The position numbers and the translations under genes were made by a program. A stretch of DNA of 64,000 bases. Origin: Avibacterium avium. Its GTDB lineage: Bacteria; Pseudomonadota; Gammaproteobacteria; Enterobacterales; Pasteurellaceae. Every line of letters starts with the position of its first letter. The first letter of the stretch is position 1. The notes beneath the pieces were generated by a model. That model was not told the origin of the DNA. It saw nothing but the letters and a program-made list of their open reading frames with translations, and ran no database searches. The DNA lies in the NCBI RefSeq assembly GCF_900454535.1, contig NZ_UGSP01000001.1, forward strand, positions 989,501 through 1,053,500, given 5' to 3'. Below are positions 1 to 9,352 of the stretch, piece after piece.

Positions 1-28
1 CTAATTGCCCGAGAGGCTTAACTATACA
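1..28 (+). rRNA. rrl: 23S rRNA, 3' end (partial)
   Basis: The first bases end in GAGAGGCTTAAC, the conserved 3' tail of gamma-proteobacterial 23S rRNA. The rest of the gene lies to the left of the window. The 5S gene follows after a spacer of about 130 bases, the usual rRNA operon order. The exact 3' end is approximate. Confidence 0.75.
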
Positions 29-160
29 ACGCTCAAGGGTTTTGGCTTGTTTTTGATTGGAAAGAAAGAGTAAGAATAAAAACACTTAGTCGGATAATGG
101 AATAGAAATAAGCGAAGTTATCGACTAAGAGAAAAGATATAAAGAATCTAAAGAATTATC

Positions 161-276
161 TTGGCGGCGCTAGTGCAGTGGACCCACCTAAATCCATGCC
201 GAACTTAGAAGTGAAACGCTGTAACGCCGATGGTAGTGTGGGGAATCCCCATGTGAGAGTAGGACACCGCCAGGTT
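161..276 (+). rRNA. rrf: 5S ribosomal RNA
   Basis: The segment carries the conserved 5S core: CCATGCCGAACTTAGAAGTG, then CGCCGATGGTAGTGTGGGG and CCCCATGTGAGAGTAGG, and closes with a terminal helix (TTGGCGGC pairing with CGCCAGG). Length is about 116 nt as expected. It follows the 23S tail and is followed by a rho-independent terminator, so it is the last gene of an rRNA operon. No tRNA follows it. Confidence 0.95.
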
Positions 277-288
277 TTGAATAAAGAA

Positions 289-325
289 GAACGCCATTGA
301 GGGAACTCAGTGGCGTTTTTTTATT
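289..325 (+). terminator. rRNA operon terminator
   Basis: Inverted repeat AACGCCATTGAG / CTCAGTGGCGTT followed by seven T residues, a dozen bases after the 5S RNA. Confidence 0.85.
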
Positions 326-504
326 ATTATTTATCGTATTACTAAAGTATTTATACATTGAATGGCTTTCTATTCCTATTCATTTATTTTTTGGTAATCA
401 TCAAATCACTCATTAAAATTTTATCAGCCCAGAATGTACCAAATTTTTGTTCCTAACCATCTTTTTTGTGTAGCGGAGAGATTAACTTCAAATTTTTTCC
501 AATA
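326..504. other. intergenic, no gene seen
   Basis: A+T-rich stretch between the rRNA terminator and the terminator of the small membrane protein gene. I find no convincing ORF, tRNA or conserved motif in it. Confidence 0.6.
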
Positions 505-530
505 AAAAAGCTCGCCATAATGCGAGCTTA
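505..530 (-). terminator. terminator of the small membrane protein gene
   Basis: On the minus strand AAGCTCGCATTATGGCGAGCTT forms a hairpin followed by a T run, just past the stop codon of the 79-residue gene. Confidence 0.8.
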
Positions 531-547
531 TTTCAAAAAATCGTTTT

Positions 548-787
548 TTACTTGATGATGACGTATTTTACACGCGCTTTTTCCTGCTTTATTTTTTCTA
601 ATTCTGCATAATGTTTCTTTGTTTGAGCGAATACCACAATCAAGCGAACCACAAAGGAAAACACGAAAATACCAAAGAAAGCAAGAATGTATTTCGCATC
701 AACTGTAAATAATAGAAAGAGTGAACTTAATGCAATTAATATGCCAAAAAAGATTTTTGTCCAAAATAAGATGAAATCAGCTAGCAT
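548..787 (-). CDS. small two-helix membrane protein, function unknown
   Basis: A 79-residue protein with two hydrophobic helices (about residues 5-27 and 33-53) followed by a basic, lysine-rich cytoplasmic tail (TKKHYAELEKIKQEKARVK). The ATG is preceded by AAGGAAAG and the gene ends at its own terminator, so it is expressed alone. I do not recognise a family. By shape it could be a small membrane regulator or a subunit adaptor, but nothing in the neighbourhood (rRNA operon, cueR) indicates a role. Confidence 0.7.
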   Translation of the reverse strand: MLADFILFWTKIFFGILIALSSLFLLFTVDAKYILAFFGIFVFSFVVRLIVVFAQTKKHYAELEKIKQEKARVKYVIIK

Positions 788-987
788 TTTTCTTTCCTTT
801 ATTCACAGCTATCATTAAATTGATTGTATTGCCTAGTGAATTATAAGGCAATAGATATTAATACATGTATTAGTTATTACGAAAAAAGAAATGTTCTTTG
901 AAAAATCTAGACAAAATTCACCGCACTTTTGTAGCTTAGTATTCGTGTTATGATAATCAAACGTTTTTGTTATGAGAAAAGAATATT

Positions 988-1386
988 ATGAACATCAGCC
1001 AAGCAGCCGAGAAAGTAGGTTTATCCGCCAAGCAAATTAGGGATTATGAAAAAGCGGGATTATTGCCTGAGGCGCAACGCACTTTATCGGGTTATCGCTT
1101 TTATTCTGAGCAGGATTTAAGCCAGTTGCGCTTTATTAGTAACGCGCGTAAAGTGGGATTTTCATTGCAACAAATTCGCGAATTGTTAAGGTTAAATAGC
1201 GATCCGAATCGCACCAGTCGCGAAGTAAAAGCCATTACAGAACAACATATTACAGAGCTAAAAGATAAGATTGCGAGCTTACAAGAAATGTTGGATTTGT
1301 TGCAACGTTGGCACTGTTCCTGCCAAGGAAATGATAGCCCTGATTGTTCTATTCTTTCAGGGCTAACGGAAAAAACGAAATTATAG
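988..1386 (+). CDS. cueR: CueR-type copper-responsive MerR regulator
   Basis: MerR-family activator of 132 residues. The N-terminal winged helix-turn-helix (about residues 1-70, with LSAKQIRDYEKAGLL) is followed by a dimerisation coiled coil (80-108) and the metal loop C112-x7-C120, at exactly the positions of the two Cu(I)-binding cysteines of E. coli CueR. The family senses cytoplasmic Cu(I)/Ag(I) and activates copA and other export genes by unwinding a promoter with a long spacer. No copA is adjacent, so the target must lie elsewhere. The gene converges on bcr with a 6-nt overlap of the 3' ends. Confidence 0.88.
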   Translation: MNISQAAEKVGLSAKQIRDYEKAGLLPEAQRTLSGYRFYSEQDLSQLRFISNARKVGFSLQQIRELLRLNSDPNRTSREVKAITEQHITELKDKIASLQEMLDLLQRWHCSCQGNDSPDCSILSGLTEKTKL

Positions 1387-2574
1387 GCGTTTGTAGGTTA
1401 AGAAATAATAGCAGCTGACCGCTAAAAATGAGCAGCCGACCATGGTTAAAAGCATTGGCGCGGCGCTGTTAATTTTCATTAATGCAACGAGCGATCCCAC
1501 ACAAGCGCCTGTACCGAAGCGCACACTGCCCACCATTGAATTCGCTGTGCCAGCCATTGCAGGGAATTTTTCTAAAATAGATGCCATTGCATTTGAGCTA
1601 ATGAGTGAATTCTGCCCAACAAACAGTGCTACGCCAATGGCCATTGACCAAAAGCCGAGATCGAAAAACACCACTAATAATAGCCAAATCGCCGCAAGAA
1701 ATTGAATAATCAAACCTGTTTGCAGCATTTTTTCTGCGCCAACTTTGGTTACCAAGCGTCCGTTTAAAAACGAACCTAAGGTCATCACGCTAATATTCAA
1801 CATAAAGAAATAACCAAAGTTTTGCTCTGGAATGCCATAAATGCCGATATATACTATCGATCCCGCGGTTAAGAACGCAAACAAGCCACCAAAGCCAAAG
1901 GCGCTCATAAACATATAACCTAGCACTTCTTTTTTCTGCCATAAATTCACAAAATTGCGCACTACAATGTTTAAGCGTAAAGGAATGCGATTTTCTTTTT
2001 TATGGGTTTCAGGAATGATGAAAAATACCAACAAGGTACTCAGTGCGCCCATTACCGCAATCACATAAAAGATAGAGTGCCAATGGAAATAAGTTACCAA
2101 ATAGCCACCAATAATTGGTGCAACCAGTGGGGCTACCATAAACACAAGGGTAATTGTGGACATTGTGCGTGAAAGTTCATTTTTACTGAAAAGGTCGCGT
2201 AACAATGCGCCCACTAAAACTACGGGCGCAGCACCAAAAAAGCCTTGCATAAAGCGTAGCACGGTAAAACTACCAATTTGATTGATTGTCGTGAGAATTA
2301 ACGCGGTAATGGCACTGACAATCACGCCTAGCAGAATAATGGGTTTACGCCCATAGCTATCGCCCACAGGCCCCCAGAAAAGCTGTCCTGCTGCCATACC
2401 GTAAGCGAAAAAGGTTAAGGTATGCTGAATTCGTTCAGGGCTAACGTGCAAATCTTGCGACATTCGCAAAAAGGCAGGCAAATACATATCCACCCCAAGC
2501 GGCGGCAACATTGAAAGTAGCCCAAGGGTCAAAATGAAAATAAAGCTGGGTTTATGAATCGTTTTTTCGCTCAA
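1381..2574 (-). CDS. bcr: Bcr/CflA family drug:H+ antiporter
   Basis: A 397-residue MFS permease with about 12 transmembrane helices. It contains the MFS motif A region GDSYGRKPIILLG between helices 2 and 3 and the Bcr-like opening LGLLSMLPPLGVDMYLPAFL. Family members export bicyclomycin, chloramphenicol and related compounds in exchange for protons. It starts 10 bases after the rsuA stop on the same strand; E. coli also has rsuA next to bcr, so this is a conserved pair. The true substrate cannot be read from the sequence. Confidence 0.88.
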   Translation of the reverse strand: MSEKTIHKPSFIFILTLGLLSMLPPLGVDMYLPAFLRMSQDLHVSPERIQHTLTFFAYGMAAGQLFWGPVGDSYGRKPIILLGVIVSAITALILTTINQIGSFTVLRFMQGFFGAAPVVLVGALLRDLFSKNELSRTMSTITLVFMVAPLVAPIIGGYLVTYFHWHSIFYVIAVMGALSTLLVFFIIPETHKKENRIPLRLNIVVRNFVNLWQKKEVLGYMFMSAFGFGGLFAFLTAGSIVYIGIYGIPEQNFGYFFMLNISVMTLGSFLNGRLVTKVGAEKMLQTGLIIQFLAAIWLLLVVFFDLGFWSMAIGVALFVGQNSLISSNAMASILEKFPAMAGTANSMVGSVRFGTGACVGSLVALMKINSAAPMLLTMVGCSFLAVSCYYFLTYKRL

Positions 2575-2584
2575 AATGCTATCC

Positions 2585-3280
2585 TTATTTTAATGCGTTT
2601 AATTCTTCTGCGCTTAAAGGGCGGTATCCCCCTTCTTCTAATTGTTCATCTAGCACAACATCGCCAATTTTCCAGCGATGTAGCCCAATCACTTTGTTGC
2701 CTAAGGCGGCAAACATTCGTTTTACTTGATGATAACGCCCTTCACTTAGGGTGAGATTCACATTGTAATCATCAATAATCTCAAGTTTGGCAGGCTTGGT
2801 AGGGTGTTTTTCACCACGCAATAAAATGCCTTCGGCGCAGGCTTGTTGATAATGATTTTCTACAGGATCGGCAAGGGTAACCAAATAGGTTTTCTCGCAA
2901 TGATGCTTTGGTGAAGTGATGCGATGCGACCACTGCCCATCATCGGTGAGCAACACCAGCCCTGTGGTATCCACATCTAAGCGCCCTGCACTGTGCAATT
3001 TGCCGGCAAGGGGATAATCAAAGAATTGATAAATTGTCGGATAATCGCCGTCATCATTGGAGCAAACATAGCCTTGCGGTTTATTCAGCATAATGTAATG
3101 CCCCGCTTCAAACCAAGTAAGGCGTTCGCCATCAAAGTAAATCTCATCTTCCGCACTCACTTTGGTTGCCCCGCTTTTCTCAATTTTTCCATTAATTTGC
3201 ACCGCACTTTGGCGTAGGGTTTTATTGGCTTGAGAGCGCGTTAGTCCTGTTTGTTCGGCTAAAAATTTATCTAATCTCAT
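2585..3280 (-). CDS. rsuA: 16S rRNA pseudouridine(516) synthase RsuA
   Basis: Makes pseudouridine 516 in 16S rRNA. I chose the ATG at 3280 (MRLDKFLAEQTGLTRSQA), which gives 231 residues, the E. coli length; the upstream in-frame extension (MPRCCTMSRF) is not conserved in type. An N-terminal S4 RNA-binding domain (about 1-60) is followed by the synthase domain with the catalytic-Asp motif GRLDVDTTGLVLLT. It is the first gene of a two-gene unit with bcr. Confidence 0.93.
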   Translation of the reverse strand: MRLDKFLAEQTGLTRSQANKTLRQSAVQINGKIEKSGATKVSAEDEIYFDGERLTWFEAGHYIMLNKPQGYVCSNDDGDYPTIYQFFDYPLAGKLHSAGRLDVDTTGLVLLTDDGQWSHRITSPKHHCEKTYLVTLADPVENHYQQACAEGILLRGEKHPTKPAKLEIIDDYNVNLTLSEGRYHQVKRMFAALGNKVIGLHRWKIGDVVLDEQLEEGGYRPLSAEELNALK

Positions 3281-3344
3281 TGCGTGATTTTCTCGTTTAT
3301 AAAAACGGGACATTGTACAGCATCTCGGCATAAAACCCTAGGGT

Positions 3345-3379
3345 CTGTTCAAAATCAAGAGTGCTTCTCTTGGTGAGAA
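3345..3379. repeat. fragment related to the repeat element at 45761-46029
   Basis: These 35 bases match the reverse complement of 45933-45967, inside the large inverted-repeat element, at 32 of 35 positions. It also follows GGGTCTG, which resembles that element's end. It lies in the non-coding region upstream of maeB. Confidence 0.6.
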
Positions 3380-3437
3380 GCTCCTAGCTACACCGAAAAC
3401 AAAAGTGCGGTTGATTTTGTGAATGAATTGTAAATAA

Positions 3438-3479
3438 TGTGTTGTAAATCACAGATTTTCTGATTTTTTCGCCTATAAT
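3438..3479 (+). promoter_or_regulatory. CRP site and -10 box upstream of maeB
   Basis: TGTGTTGTAAATCACA (3438-3453) fits the CRP consensus TGTGA-N6-TCACA at 9 of 10 positions. TATAAT at 3474-3479 puts transcription start near 3487, so the site centre is about 41.5 bases upstream. That is the class II activator position, and there is no good -35 box. This suggests cAMP-CRP activation of maeB. Confidence 0.7.
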
Positions 3480-3531
3480 AGGGCGTTGAATTATTCTCAA
3501 AACCTTTTCAAATTGTTATAAGGACTGTTTT

Positions 3532-5802
3532 ATGGACGCACAATTACGTCAAGCGGCGCTTGATTTCCACGAATTTCCAAAGCCGGGAAAAATTGAAGTT
3601 ACTCCAACCAAATCTCTCGCCACACAGCGTGATCTCGCTTTAGCTTATTCACCGGGAGTAGCAGAGCCTTGTTTAGAAATTGAAAAAGATCCTGCCAATG
3701 CTTATAAATACACCGCTCGCGGCAATCTTGTTGCGGTAATTTCTAATGGAACAGCGGTGCTAGGTTTAGGCAATATCGGCGCCTTAGCAGGAAAACCAGT
3801 AATGGAAGGGAAAGGCGTGCTATTTAAAAAGTTCGCTGGTGTAGATGTGTTTGATATTGAAATTGATGAAAAAGATCCTGATAAATTAGTGGAAATTATC
3901 GCCGCACTTGAGCCAACTTTCGGCGGGATTAACCTTGAAGACATCAAAGCCCCAGAGTGTTTTTACATTGAACAAAAATTGCGTGAGCGAATGAATATTC
4001 CGGTATTTCACGATGATCAGCACGGCACAGCCATTATTTCAGCGGCTGCGGTCATCAATGGGCTACGCATTGTGAATAAAAAAATTGAGGATGTCAAACT
4101 GGTGGCTTCAGGCGCAGGCGCAGCGTCTATTGCTTGCTTGAACTTGTTGGTTTCTCTTGGAATGAAAAAAGAACACATCACCGTATGCGATTCCAAAGGC
4201 GTGATTTTCAAAGGCCGTGATGAGCGAATGGACGAAACCAAAAAGCTTTACGCCATTGAAGATAACGGCACGCGCACCTTGGCAGATGCAATGCCGAATT
4301 GTGATATTTTCCTTGGTTGTTCCGCGGCGGGCGCATTAACCCAAGAAATGGTTAAAGTGATGGCGCCAAATCCGCTGATTCTTGCCTTGGCGAACCCAGA
4401 ACCTGAAATTTTACCGCCACTTGCCAAAGAAGTTCGCCCTGATGCGATTGTTTGTACAGGCCGTTCAGACTATCCAAACCAAGTAAATAACGTGCTTTGT
4501 TTCCCATTCATTTTCCGTGGTGCATTAGATGTGAGCGCCACCACCATTAATGAAGAAATGAAATTAGCCGCGGTGTACGCCATTGCGGATCTCGCCTTGG
4601 CAGAGCAAAGCGAAGTGGTTACTTCCGCCTATGGTGGCGCGGAAATTTCTTTTGGGCCGGATTACTTAATTCCAAAACCGTTCGATCCGCGTCTTATTGT
4701 GAAAATTGCTCCAGCGGTCGCGAAAGCGGCGATGGATAGCGGCGTGGCAACCCGTCCGATTGAAGATTTTGATGCCTATTTAGAAAAACTTACTCAATTC
4801 GTTTACAAAACGAATTTATTTATGAAGCCGGTATTTGCACAAGCAAAACAAGACAAAAAACGCGTCTTGCTAACAGACGGCGAAGAAACGCGCGTGCTTC
4901 ACGCTGTGCAAGAAATTGCCACTTTAGGCATTGCACAACCTGTATTGCTAGGACGTACGCACATCATCGAAGAAAAAATCAAAAAACTTGGCTTGCATCT
5001 TGAAGCGGGGCGTGATTTTGACATTATCGACATCGAAAACAATCCTTACTATGACGAATGCTGGCAATGTTATCACGATAAACTAAAACGCCAAGGAATG
5101 ACGCCATCAGGCGCAAAACGAAAAATGTTGCATAATCCAACCGCACTTGGCACAGTGTTGTTAGAACTTGGTAAAGCTGATGCTATGCTATGCGGCTTGG
5201 TTGGGCCTTATGCTTCTCACTTAGGCGCAATCAAAGATTTCACTGGTGTGAAAGCAGGCGCAATTCCCGCTACTGTGAATGGTTTGGTGCTACCAACAGG
5301 CAACTTGTTTATCGCCGATACGTTTGTTAATCCAAATCCAACGGCAGAAGAATTAGCGGAAATTACCTTAATGTCTGCGGCAGAAGTTCGCCGTTTTGGT
5401 ATCGAGCCACAAGTGGCACTGGTTTCTCATTCTAACTATGGTAGTTTCAATGATGAAAATGCAGTGAAAATGCGTGAAGTGTTAAAACTTGTGCGTGAAA
5501 AAGCGCCAGAATTAATCATTGACGGTGAAATGCATTGCGACATTGCCCTTTCCGAAAGTTTACGCAACGAAGTGATGCCAGATAGCCCGTTAAAAGGCGC
5601 AGCAAACTTGCTAATTATGCCAACAATGGAAGCGGCGCGTATCAGCCTTAACTTGCTACAAGGTACGGCAACGCCAATCACCATTGGGCCAATCTTAATG
5701 GGCGTAAATAAAACCGCGCATATTTTAACCTCTGCCTCTTCCGTTCGCCGTATTATCAATATGGTGGCAGTTGCCGCAGTGAAAGCGCAACAAGAAGTGT
5801 AA
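3532..5802 (+). CDS. maeB: NADP-dependent malic enzyme MaeB (malic enzyme-phosphotransacetylase fusion)
   Basis: Oxidative decarboxylation of malate to pyruvate, yielding NADPH. The 756 residues have the MaeB two-part build: a malic enzyme domain (about 1-430, with [12 protein letters not shown] and the nucleotide-binding [10 protein letters not shown]) and a C-terminal phosphotransacetylase-like domain (about 430-756) that in E. coli is regulatory rather than catalytic. The ATG follows TAAGGA. The gene stands alone between a CRP-type promoter and a strong terminator. CRP control would fit a role in growth on C4 acids when sugar is scarce. Confidence 0.95.
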   Translation: MDAQLRQAALDFHEFPKPGKIEVTPTKSLATQRDLALAYSPGVAEPCLEIEKDPANAYKYTARGNLVAVISNGTAVLGLGNIGALAGKPVMEGKGVLFKKFAGVDVFDIEIDEKDPDKLVEIIAALEPTFGGINLEDIKAPECFYIEQKLRERMNIPVFHDDQHGTAIISAAAVINGLRIVNKKIEDVKLVASGAGAASIACLNLLVSLGMKKEHITVCDSKGVIFKGRDERMDETKKLYAIEDNGTRTLADAMPNCDIFLGCSAAGALTQEMVKVMAPNPLILALANPEPEILPPLAKEVRPDAIVCTGRSDYPNQVNNVLCFPFIFRGALDVSATTINEEMKLAAVYAIADLALAEQSEVVTSAYGGAEISFGPDYLIPKPFDPRLIVKIAPAVAKAAMDSGVATRPIEDFDAYLEKLTQFVYKTNLFMKPVFAQAKQDKKRVLLTDGEETRVLHAVQEIATLGIAQPVLLGRTHIIEEKIKKLGLHLEAGRDFDIIDIENNPYYDECWQCYHDKLKRQGMTPSGAKRKMLHNPTALGTVLLELGKADAMLCGLVGPYASHLGAIKDFTGVKAGAIPATVNGLVLPTGNLFIADTFVNPNPTAEELAEITLMSAAEVRRFGIEPQVALVSHSNYGSFNDENAVKMREVLKLVREKAPELIIDGEMHCDIALSESLRNEVMPDSPLKGAANLLIMPTMEAARISLNLLQGTATPITIGPILMGVNKTAHILTSASSVRRIINMVAVAAVKAQQEV

Positions 5803-5817
5803 ATACAAGGATAAATG

Positions 5818-5852
5818 AAATGGGGGCAGATAATTTTTCCCCCATTTTTATT
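5818..5852 (+). terminator. maeB terminator
   Basis: AAATGGGGG / CCCCCATTT stem with a T-rich tail, 15 bases after the maeB stop. Confidence 0.85.
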
Positions 5853-5883
5853 TATAACTGGAAAAGTGCGGTGTTTTTTCTAA

Positions 5884-6849
5884 TTATTTATTCGCCAAAA
5901 TCACCGCTCTTTTTGGTGCAGGATAGCCTTCAATGGTTTTGCAGTGATCGTTTGGATCAAGGAAATCAATCAAGCTTTCATTTTCTAGCCATTCGGTTTT
6001 ACGTTGTTCTTCAAGGCTGGTTACTGCCACATCTACACAGCGCACATTGTGGAATCCGCTTTTTTCTAGCCATAAAATTAAGGCCTTGACGGAAGGGATA
6101 AAATACACGTTTTTCATTTTGGCGTAGCGATCTTGCGGCACAAGCACGGTGTTTTCATCACCATCAATGACTAAGGTTTCAAGCACCAATTCACCGCCCG
6201 CTCTTAGCTGATTTTTCAATTGCGCAAAATGTTCAAAAGGCGATTTTCGATGATACAGCACACCCATTGAAAACACAGTATCAAACACGCCTAAAGGCTG
6301 CATTTGCTCAATGCCAAGGGGGATTAAATTGGCGCGGCGGTCATTATTTAGTAATTTACGCACCGCTTCAAATTGGCATAAAAATAGTTCAGTGGGATCG
6401 ATGCCCACTACCATTTTTGCGCCTTCACCCACCATTCGCCACATATGATAACCACTGCCGCAACCCACATCTAAAATCACACGATCGTTGAGTGGGGCAA
6501 GGTGTGGCAGTACGCGATCCCATTTGAAATCAGAACGCCATTCGCAATCAATATGAATGCCATAAAGATGATAAGGCCCTTTGCGCCAAGGCATTAATTG
6601 CTTGAGATGATAAATAATGCGCTGACGCTCGCCTGCGCTGAGTTCAAAATCGCCCTCAGATTGCACCGCACTTTTTAAATTAATCTGATTGGCGTGCAAA
6701 TCAGGCAGAAAATCCACAATTTTTGCCCATTTGGCGTAATCGCCGTGGGTTTGCTTTTCCCACTGCTTAAGTTGAGCGGGTAAGGTTTCGAGCCAAGCAG
6801 AAAGCGGGCTGGTTGCAATTTGTTGATAAAAAGGACGAAAATCGATCAT
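5884..6849 (-). CDS. cmoB: tRNA U34 carboxymethyltransferase CmoB
   Basis: Transfers the carboxymethyl group of carboxy-SAM to 5-hydroxyuridine 34 of tRNA, giving cmo5U, which widens wobble decoding. The 321 residues compare with 323 in E. coli. The Rossmann-fold SAM motif is [16 protein letters not shown], with [13 protein letters not shown] further on. The gene is monocistronic here. Its partner cmoA lies 36 kb away in the same window, whereas E. coli keeps the two adjacent. Confidence 0.95.
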   Translation of the reverse strand: MIDFRPFYQQIATSPLSAWLETLPAQLKQWEKQTHGDYAKWAKIVDFLPDLHANQINLKSAVQSEGDFELSAGERQRIIYHLKQLMPWRKGPYHLYGIHIDCEWRSDFKWDRVLPHLAPLNDRVILDVGCGSGYHMWRMVGEGAKMVVGIDPTELFLCQFEAVRKLLNNDRRANLIPLGIEQMQPLGVFDTVFSMGVLYHRKSPFEHFAQLKNQLRAGGELVLETLVIDGDENTVLVPQDRYAKMKNVYFIPSVKALILWLEKSGFHNVRCVDVAVTSLEEQRKTEWLENESLIDFLDPNDHCKTIEGYPAPKRAVILANK

Positions 6850-6982
6850 AATTTATAAACTGAACATTCCAAAAGAAATGGTTAAAATTTGAGAAAGGTC
6901 ATATTTTACCTGATTTGGTACTGTTATTCTATTTCCCTTTTCGCTAGACTAACCAGCAGAAAAATAAGCAAATAAGATTAAT

Positions 6983-8458
6983 ATGGAAACCGTAGAATTA
7001 TTAGTTAATGTAACGCCAAGTGAAACCCGCATCGCCCTTGTGGATACGGGGATTTTGAAAGAAGTGCATATCGAACGCCAAGCCAAACGCGGCATTGTTG
7101 GCAATATTTATAAAGGGCGAGTAACGCGCGTGCTGCCCGGAATGCAATCGGCTTTTGTGGATATTGGCTTGGAAAAAGCGGCTTTTTTGCACGCTTCTGA
7201 CATTGTTTCGCATACAGAATGTGTAGATGAGAACGAGAAAAAACAGTTCATCGTCAAAGATATTGCGGAGCTGGTGCGTGAAGGGCAAGATATTGTGGTG
7301 CAAGTGGTGAAAGATCCCCTTGGCACGAAAGGCGCAAGGCTGACCACAGACATTACCCTGCCTTCTCGTTATCTCGTGTTTATGCCAGAAAATAGCCATG
7401 TTGGTGTATCGCAACGGATTGAAAGCGAAGAAGAACGTGCGCGCTTAAAAGATCTGGTATTGCCATTTTGCGATGAATTAGGCGGCTTTATTATTCGTAC
7501 TGCGGCGGAAGGGGCGCGAGAAGAAGATCTGCTGCAAGATGCCGAATTTTTAAAACGCTTATGGCGCAAGGTAATGGAGCGCCGTGCAAAATATCCAACA
7601 CGTTCAATGCTTTATGGTGAACTTGCGCTTCCGCAGCGTATTTTGCGCGATTTTATTGGGGTCGATTTAGAAAAAATCCGCATTGATTCCCATCTTTGCT
7701 TTGATGAAGTGAAGCAATTCACCGAGGAATTTATCCCAAGTTTGACGGACAAGTTAATGCTGCATTCAGGCAAGCAGCCCTTGTTTGATGTCTATGGGGT
7801 GGAAAATGCCATTCATACCGCATTAGACAAGCGCGTTAATCTCAAATCGGGCGGCTATCTCATTATCGAACAAACGGAAGCAATGACCACCATTGACATC
7901 AATACCGGCGCATTCGTAGGGCATCGTAACCTTGAAGAAACCATTTTCAATACCAATATTGAAGCCACCAAAGCTATTGCGCAACAGCTTCAGCTACGCA
8001 ATCTCGGCGGCATTATCATCATTGATTTTATTGATATGCAAAAAGAAGAGCATCAAACCCGCGTGCTGGAATCTTTACAAGAAGCGCTGGCGAAAGATCG
8101 CGTAAAAACCAGTGTGAACGGCTTTACTCAGCTCGGTTTGGTGGAAATGACACGCAAACGCACCCGCGAAAGTTTAGAACACGTTCTATGTGATGAATGT
8201 CCTGAATGTAGCGGACGTGGACGGGTGAAAACCGTAGAAACCATTTGCTACGAAATTATGCGTGAAATTATCCGCGTACATCACCTTTTCGACAGCGAAA
8301 AATTTGTGGTGTATGCTTCAAGAGCTGTGGCGGATTATTTGATCAACGAAGAAAGCCACGGACTCGTGGCAGAATTAGAAGTATTCGTTGGCAAACAAAT
8401 TCAAATAAAAACCGAAGTGTATTACCACCAAGAACAGTTTGACGTGGTAGTAATGTAA
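6983..8458 (+). CDS. rng: ribonuclease G
   Basis: Endoribonuclease of the RNase E/G family; it matures the 5' end of 16S rRNA and cuts some mRNAs. The 491 residues match the usual length (489 in E. coli). An S1 RNA-binding domain (about 35-130, GNIYKGRVTRVLPGMQSAFVDIG) is followed by the catalytic DNase I-like region with the metal-binding part MTTIDINTGAFVG and IIIDFIDM, and the zinc-link cysteines CDECPECSGRG. A terminator built from paired uptake signals follows. The gene stands alone. Confidence 0.95.
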   Translation: METVELLVNVTPSETRIALVDTGILKEVHIERQAKRGIVGNIYKGRVTRVLPGMQSAFVDIGLEKAAFLHASDIVSHTECVDENEKKQFIVKDIAELVREGQDIVVQVVKDPLGTKGARLTTDITLPSRYLVFMPENSHVGVSQRIESEEERARLKDLVLPFCDELGGFIIRTAAEGAREEDLLQDAEFLKRLWRKVMERRAKYPTRSMLYGELALPQRILRDFIGVDLEKIRIDSHLCFDEVKQFTEEFIPSLTDKLMLHSGKQPLFDVYGVENAIHTALDKRVNLKSGGYLIIEQTEAMTTIDINTGAFVGHRNLEETIFNTNIEATKAIAQQLQLRNLGGIIIIDFIDMQKEEHQTRVLESLQEALAKDRVKTSVNGFTQLGLVEMTRKRTRESLEHVLCDECPECSGRGRVKTVETICYEIMREIIRVHHLFDSEKFVVYASRAVADYLINEESHGLVAELEVFVGKQIQIKTEVYYHQEQFDVVVM

Positions 8459-8474
8459 AACTTCATCAAAAAGC

Positions 8475-8530
8475 ACCGCACTTTGTTTGCAAGATAGATT
8501 AAGGCAGAGCAAAGTGCGGTCTTTTTTTTA
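8475..8530 (+). terminator. rng terminator made of inverted uptake signals
   Basis: ACCGCACTTTG (8475-8485) and CAAAGTGCGGT (8510-8520) form an 11-bp stem followed by a long T run. Inverted uptake signals acting as terminators are common in Pasteurellaceae. Confidence 0.85.
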
Positions 8531-8607
8531 TGAATTTTTTGCTATAAGCCCTGCGGAATCAGCATTCCTTTCTTGCACGATTTGATAAATTAGCGTAAAT
8601 TATCAAC

Positions 8608-8624
8608 GTATCATTTGATGATAC
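8608..8624 (+). promoter_or_regulatory. palindromic operator candidate of the toxin-antitoxin operon
   Basis: GTATCA-TTTGA-TGATAC is a perfect 6-bp inverted repeat about 30 bases before the antitoxin start. Toxin-antitoxin operons of this type repress themselves through the AbrB-like domain of the antitoxin, so this is a plausible binding site. Confidence 0.5.
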
Positions 8625-8654
8625 ATTAACTGTTTTGTGAAAGTGAGTAAAGCA

Positions 8655-8927
8655 ATGAACATCAAAGTTGAAATCAAACAGTGGGGAAACAGTAAAGCCG
8701 TGCGTTTGCCAAAGGATTTTGCTGCTGCAATGAATTTAAACGCGGGAGATATGTTGGAATTTGCGCAAGTTGATGAACAAACCATCAAGGTTGTTGTGCT
8801 ACCCAATCCAAGCAAGGTAAAGAAAAAAAGATTAAGCCTTGCGGAACGTATCGCAATGACATCGCATAAAACGTTGCCTGCTTGTGATGAATGGGATTCC
8901 ATTGAACCTGTGGGAGGAGAAGTTTAA
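8655..8927 (+). CDS. MazE/PemI-type antitoxin (AbrB/SpoVT fold)
   Basis: Antitoxin of a type II toxin-antitoxin pair. The N-terminus MNIKVEIKQWGNSKAVRLPKDF is the swapped-hairpin AbrB/MazE DNA-binding fold; the acidic C-terminus (CDEWDSIEPVGGEV) should bind and block the toxin. I prefer the ATG at 8655 (90 residues) because the conserved fold begins there; a GTG at 8637 would add six residues. The toxin gene starts one base after its stop, so the two are cotranslated. Confidence 0.85.
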   Translation: MNIKVEIKQWGNSKAVRLPKDFAAAMNLNAGDMLEFAQVDEQTIKVVVLPNPSKVKKKRLSLAERIAMTSHKTLPACDEWDSIEPVGGEV

Positions 8928-8928
8928 T

Positions 8929-9282
8929 ATGGTAAAATCGCCCTTTGATCGTGGTGATATTATCTCGGTGTGTTTAAATCCGACTGTTGGAAAAGAAATT
9001 CAAGGAGAACGCAGACCTGCGTTAGTGCTGAGTAGTCGTGCTTTTCATCAATTGGGTTTTATGAAAATTGCGCCGATTACACAAGGTAACGCGGAAATGG
9101 CAAGAGAAAATGGCTTTGCTGTTGCCTTAAGCGGTACAGGCTGTAAAACGCAAGGTATTATTCTAGCTTATCAAACAAGAACCATTGATTTTAGACATCG
9201 AGATGCGAAGAAATTAGAATCTGCACCAGATTACATTGTGTCAGAAGTGCAAGATATTGTGGAATCCATACTCAGAGATTAA
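8929..9282 (+). CDS. MazF/PemK-family mRNA interferase toxin
   Basis: A 117-residue endoribonuclease toxin. FDRGDIISVCLNPTVGKEIQGERRPALVLS is the family signature: the N-terminal GDI strand, then the conserved R-P-A-L-V-L-S strand. The ATG at 8929 is chosen because GGGAGGAGA lies 8 bases upstream; an in-frame upstream ATG at 8884 would sit inside the antitoxin. MazF proteins cleave single-stranded mRNA at short motifs. No truncation is visible, so the pair looks intact. Confidence 0.88.
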   Translation: MVKSPFDRGDIISVCLNPTVGKEIQGERRPALVLSSRAFHQLGFMKIAPITQGNAEMARENGFAVALSGTGCKTQGIILAYQTRTIDFRHRDAKKLESAPDYIVSEVQDIVESILRD

Positions 9283-9293
9283 TGTTATGGTTT

Positions 9294-9323
9294 AAGCTGT
9301 TAGCTTGACTAACAGCTTTTTTA
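9294..9323 (+). terminator. toxin-antitoxin operon terminator
   Basis: AAGCTGTTAG / CTAACAGCTT stem and six T residues, directly after the toxin gene. Confidence 0.85.
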
Positions 9324-9352
9324 TTTTTAATGATGATTAAAACGAGAAAACA

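Noticed and set aside
1442-1705. 87-codon plus-strand frame opposite bcr
   Set aside because: Shadow of the bcr coding sequence, which has clear MFS motifs on the other strand.
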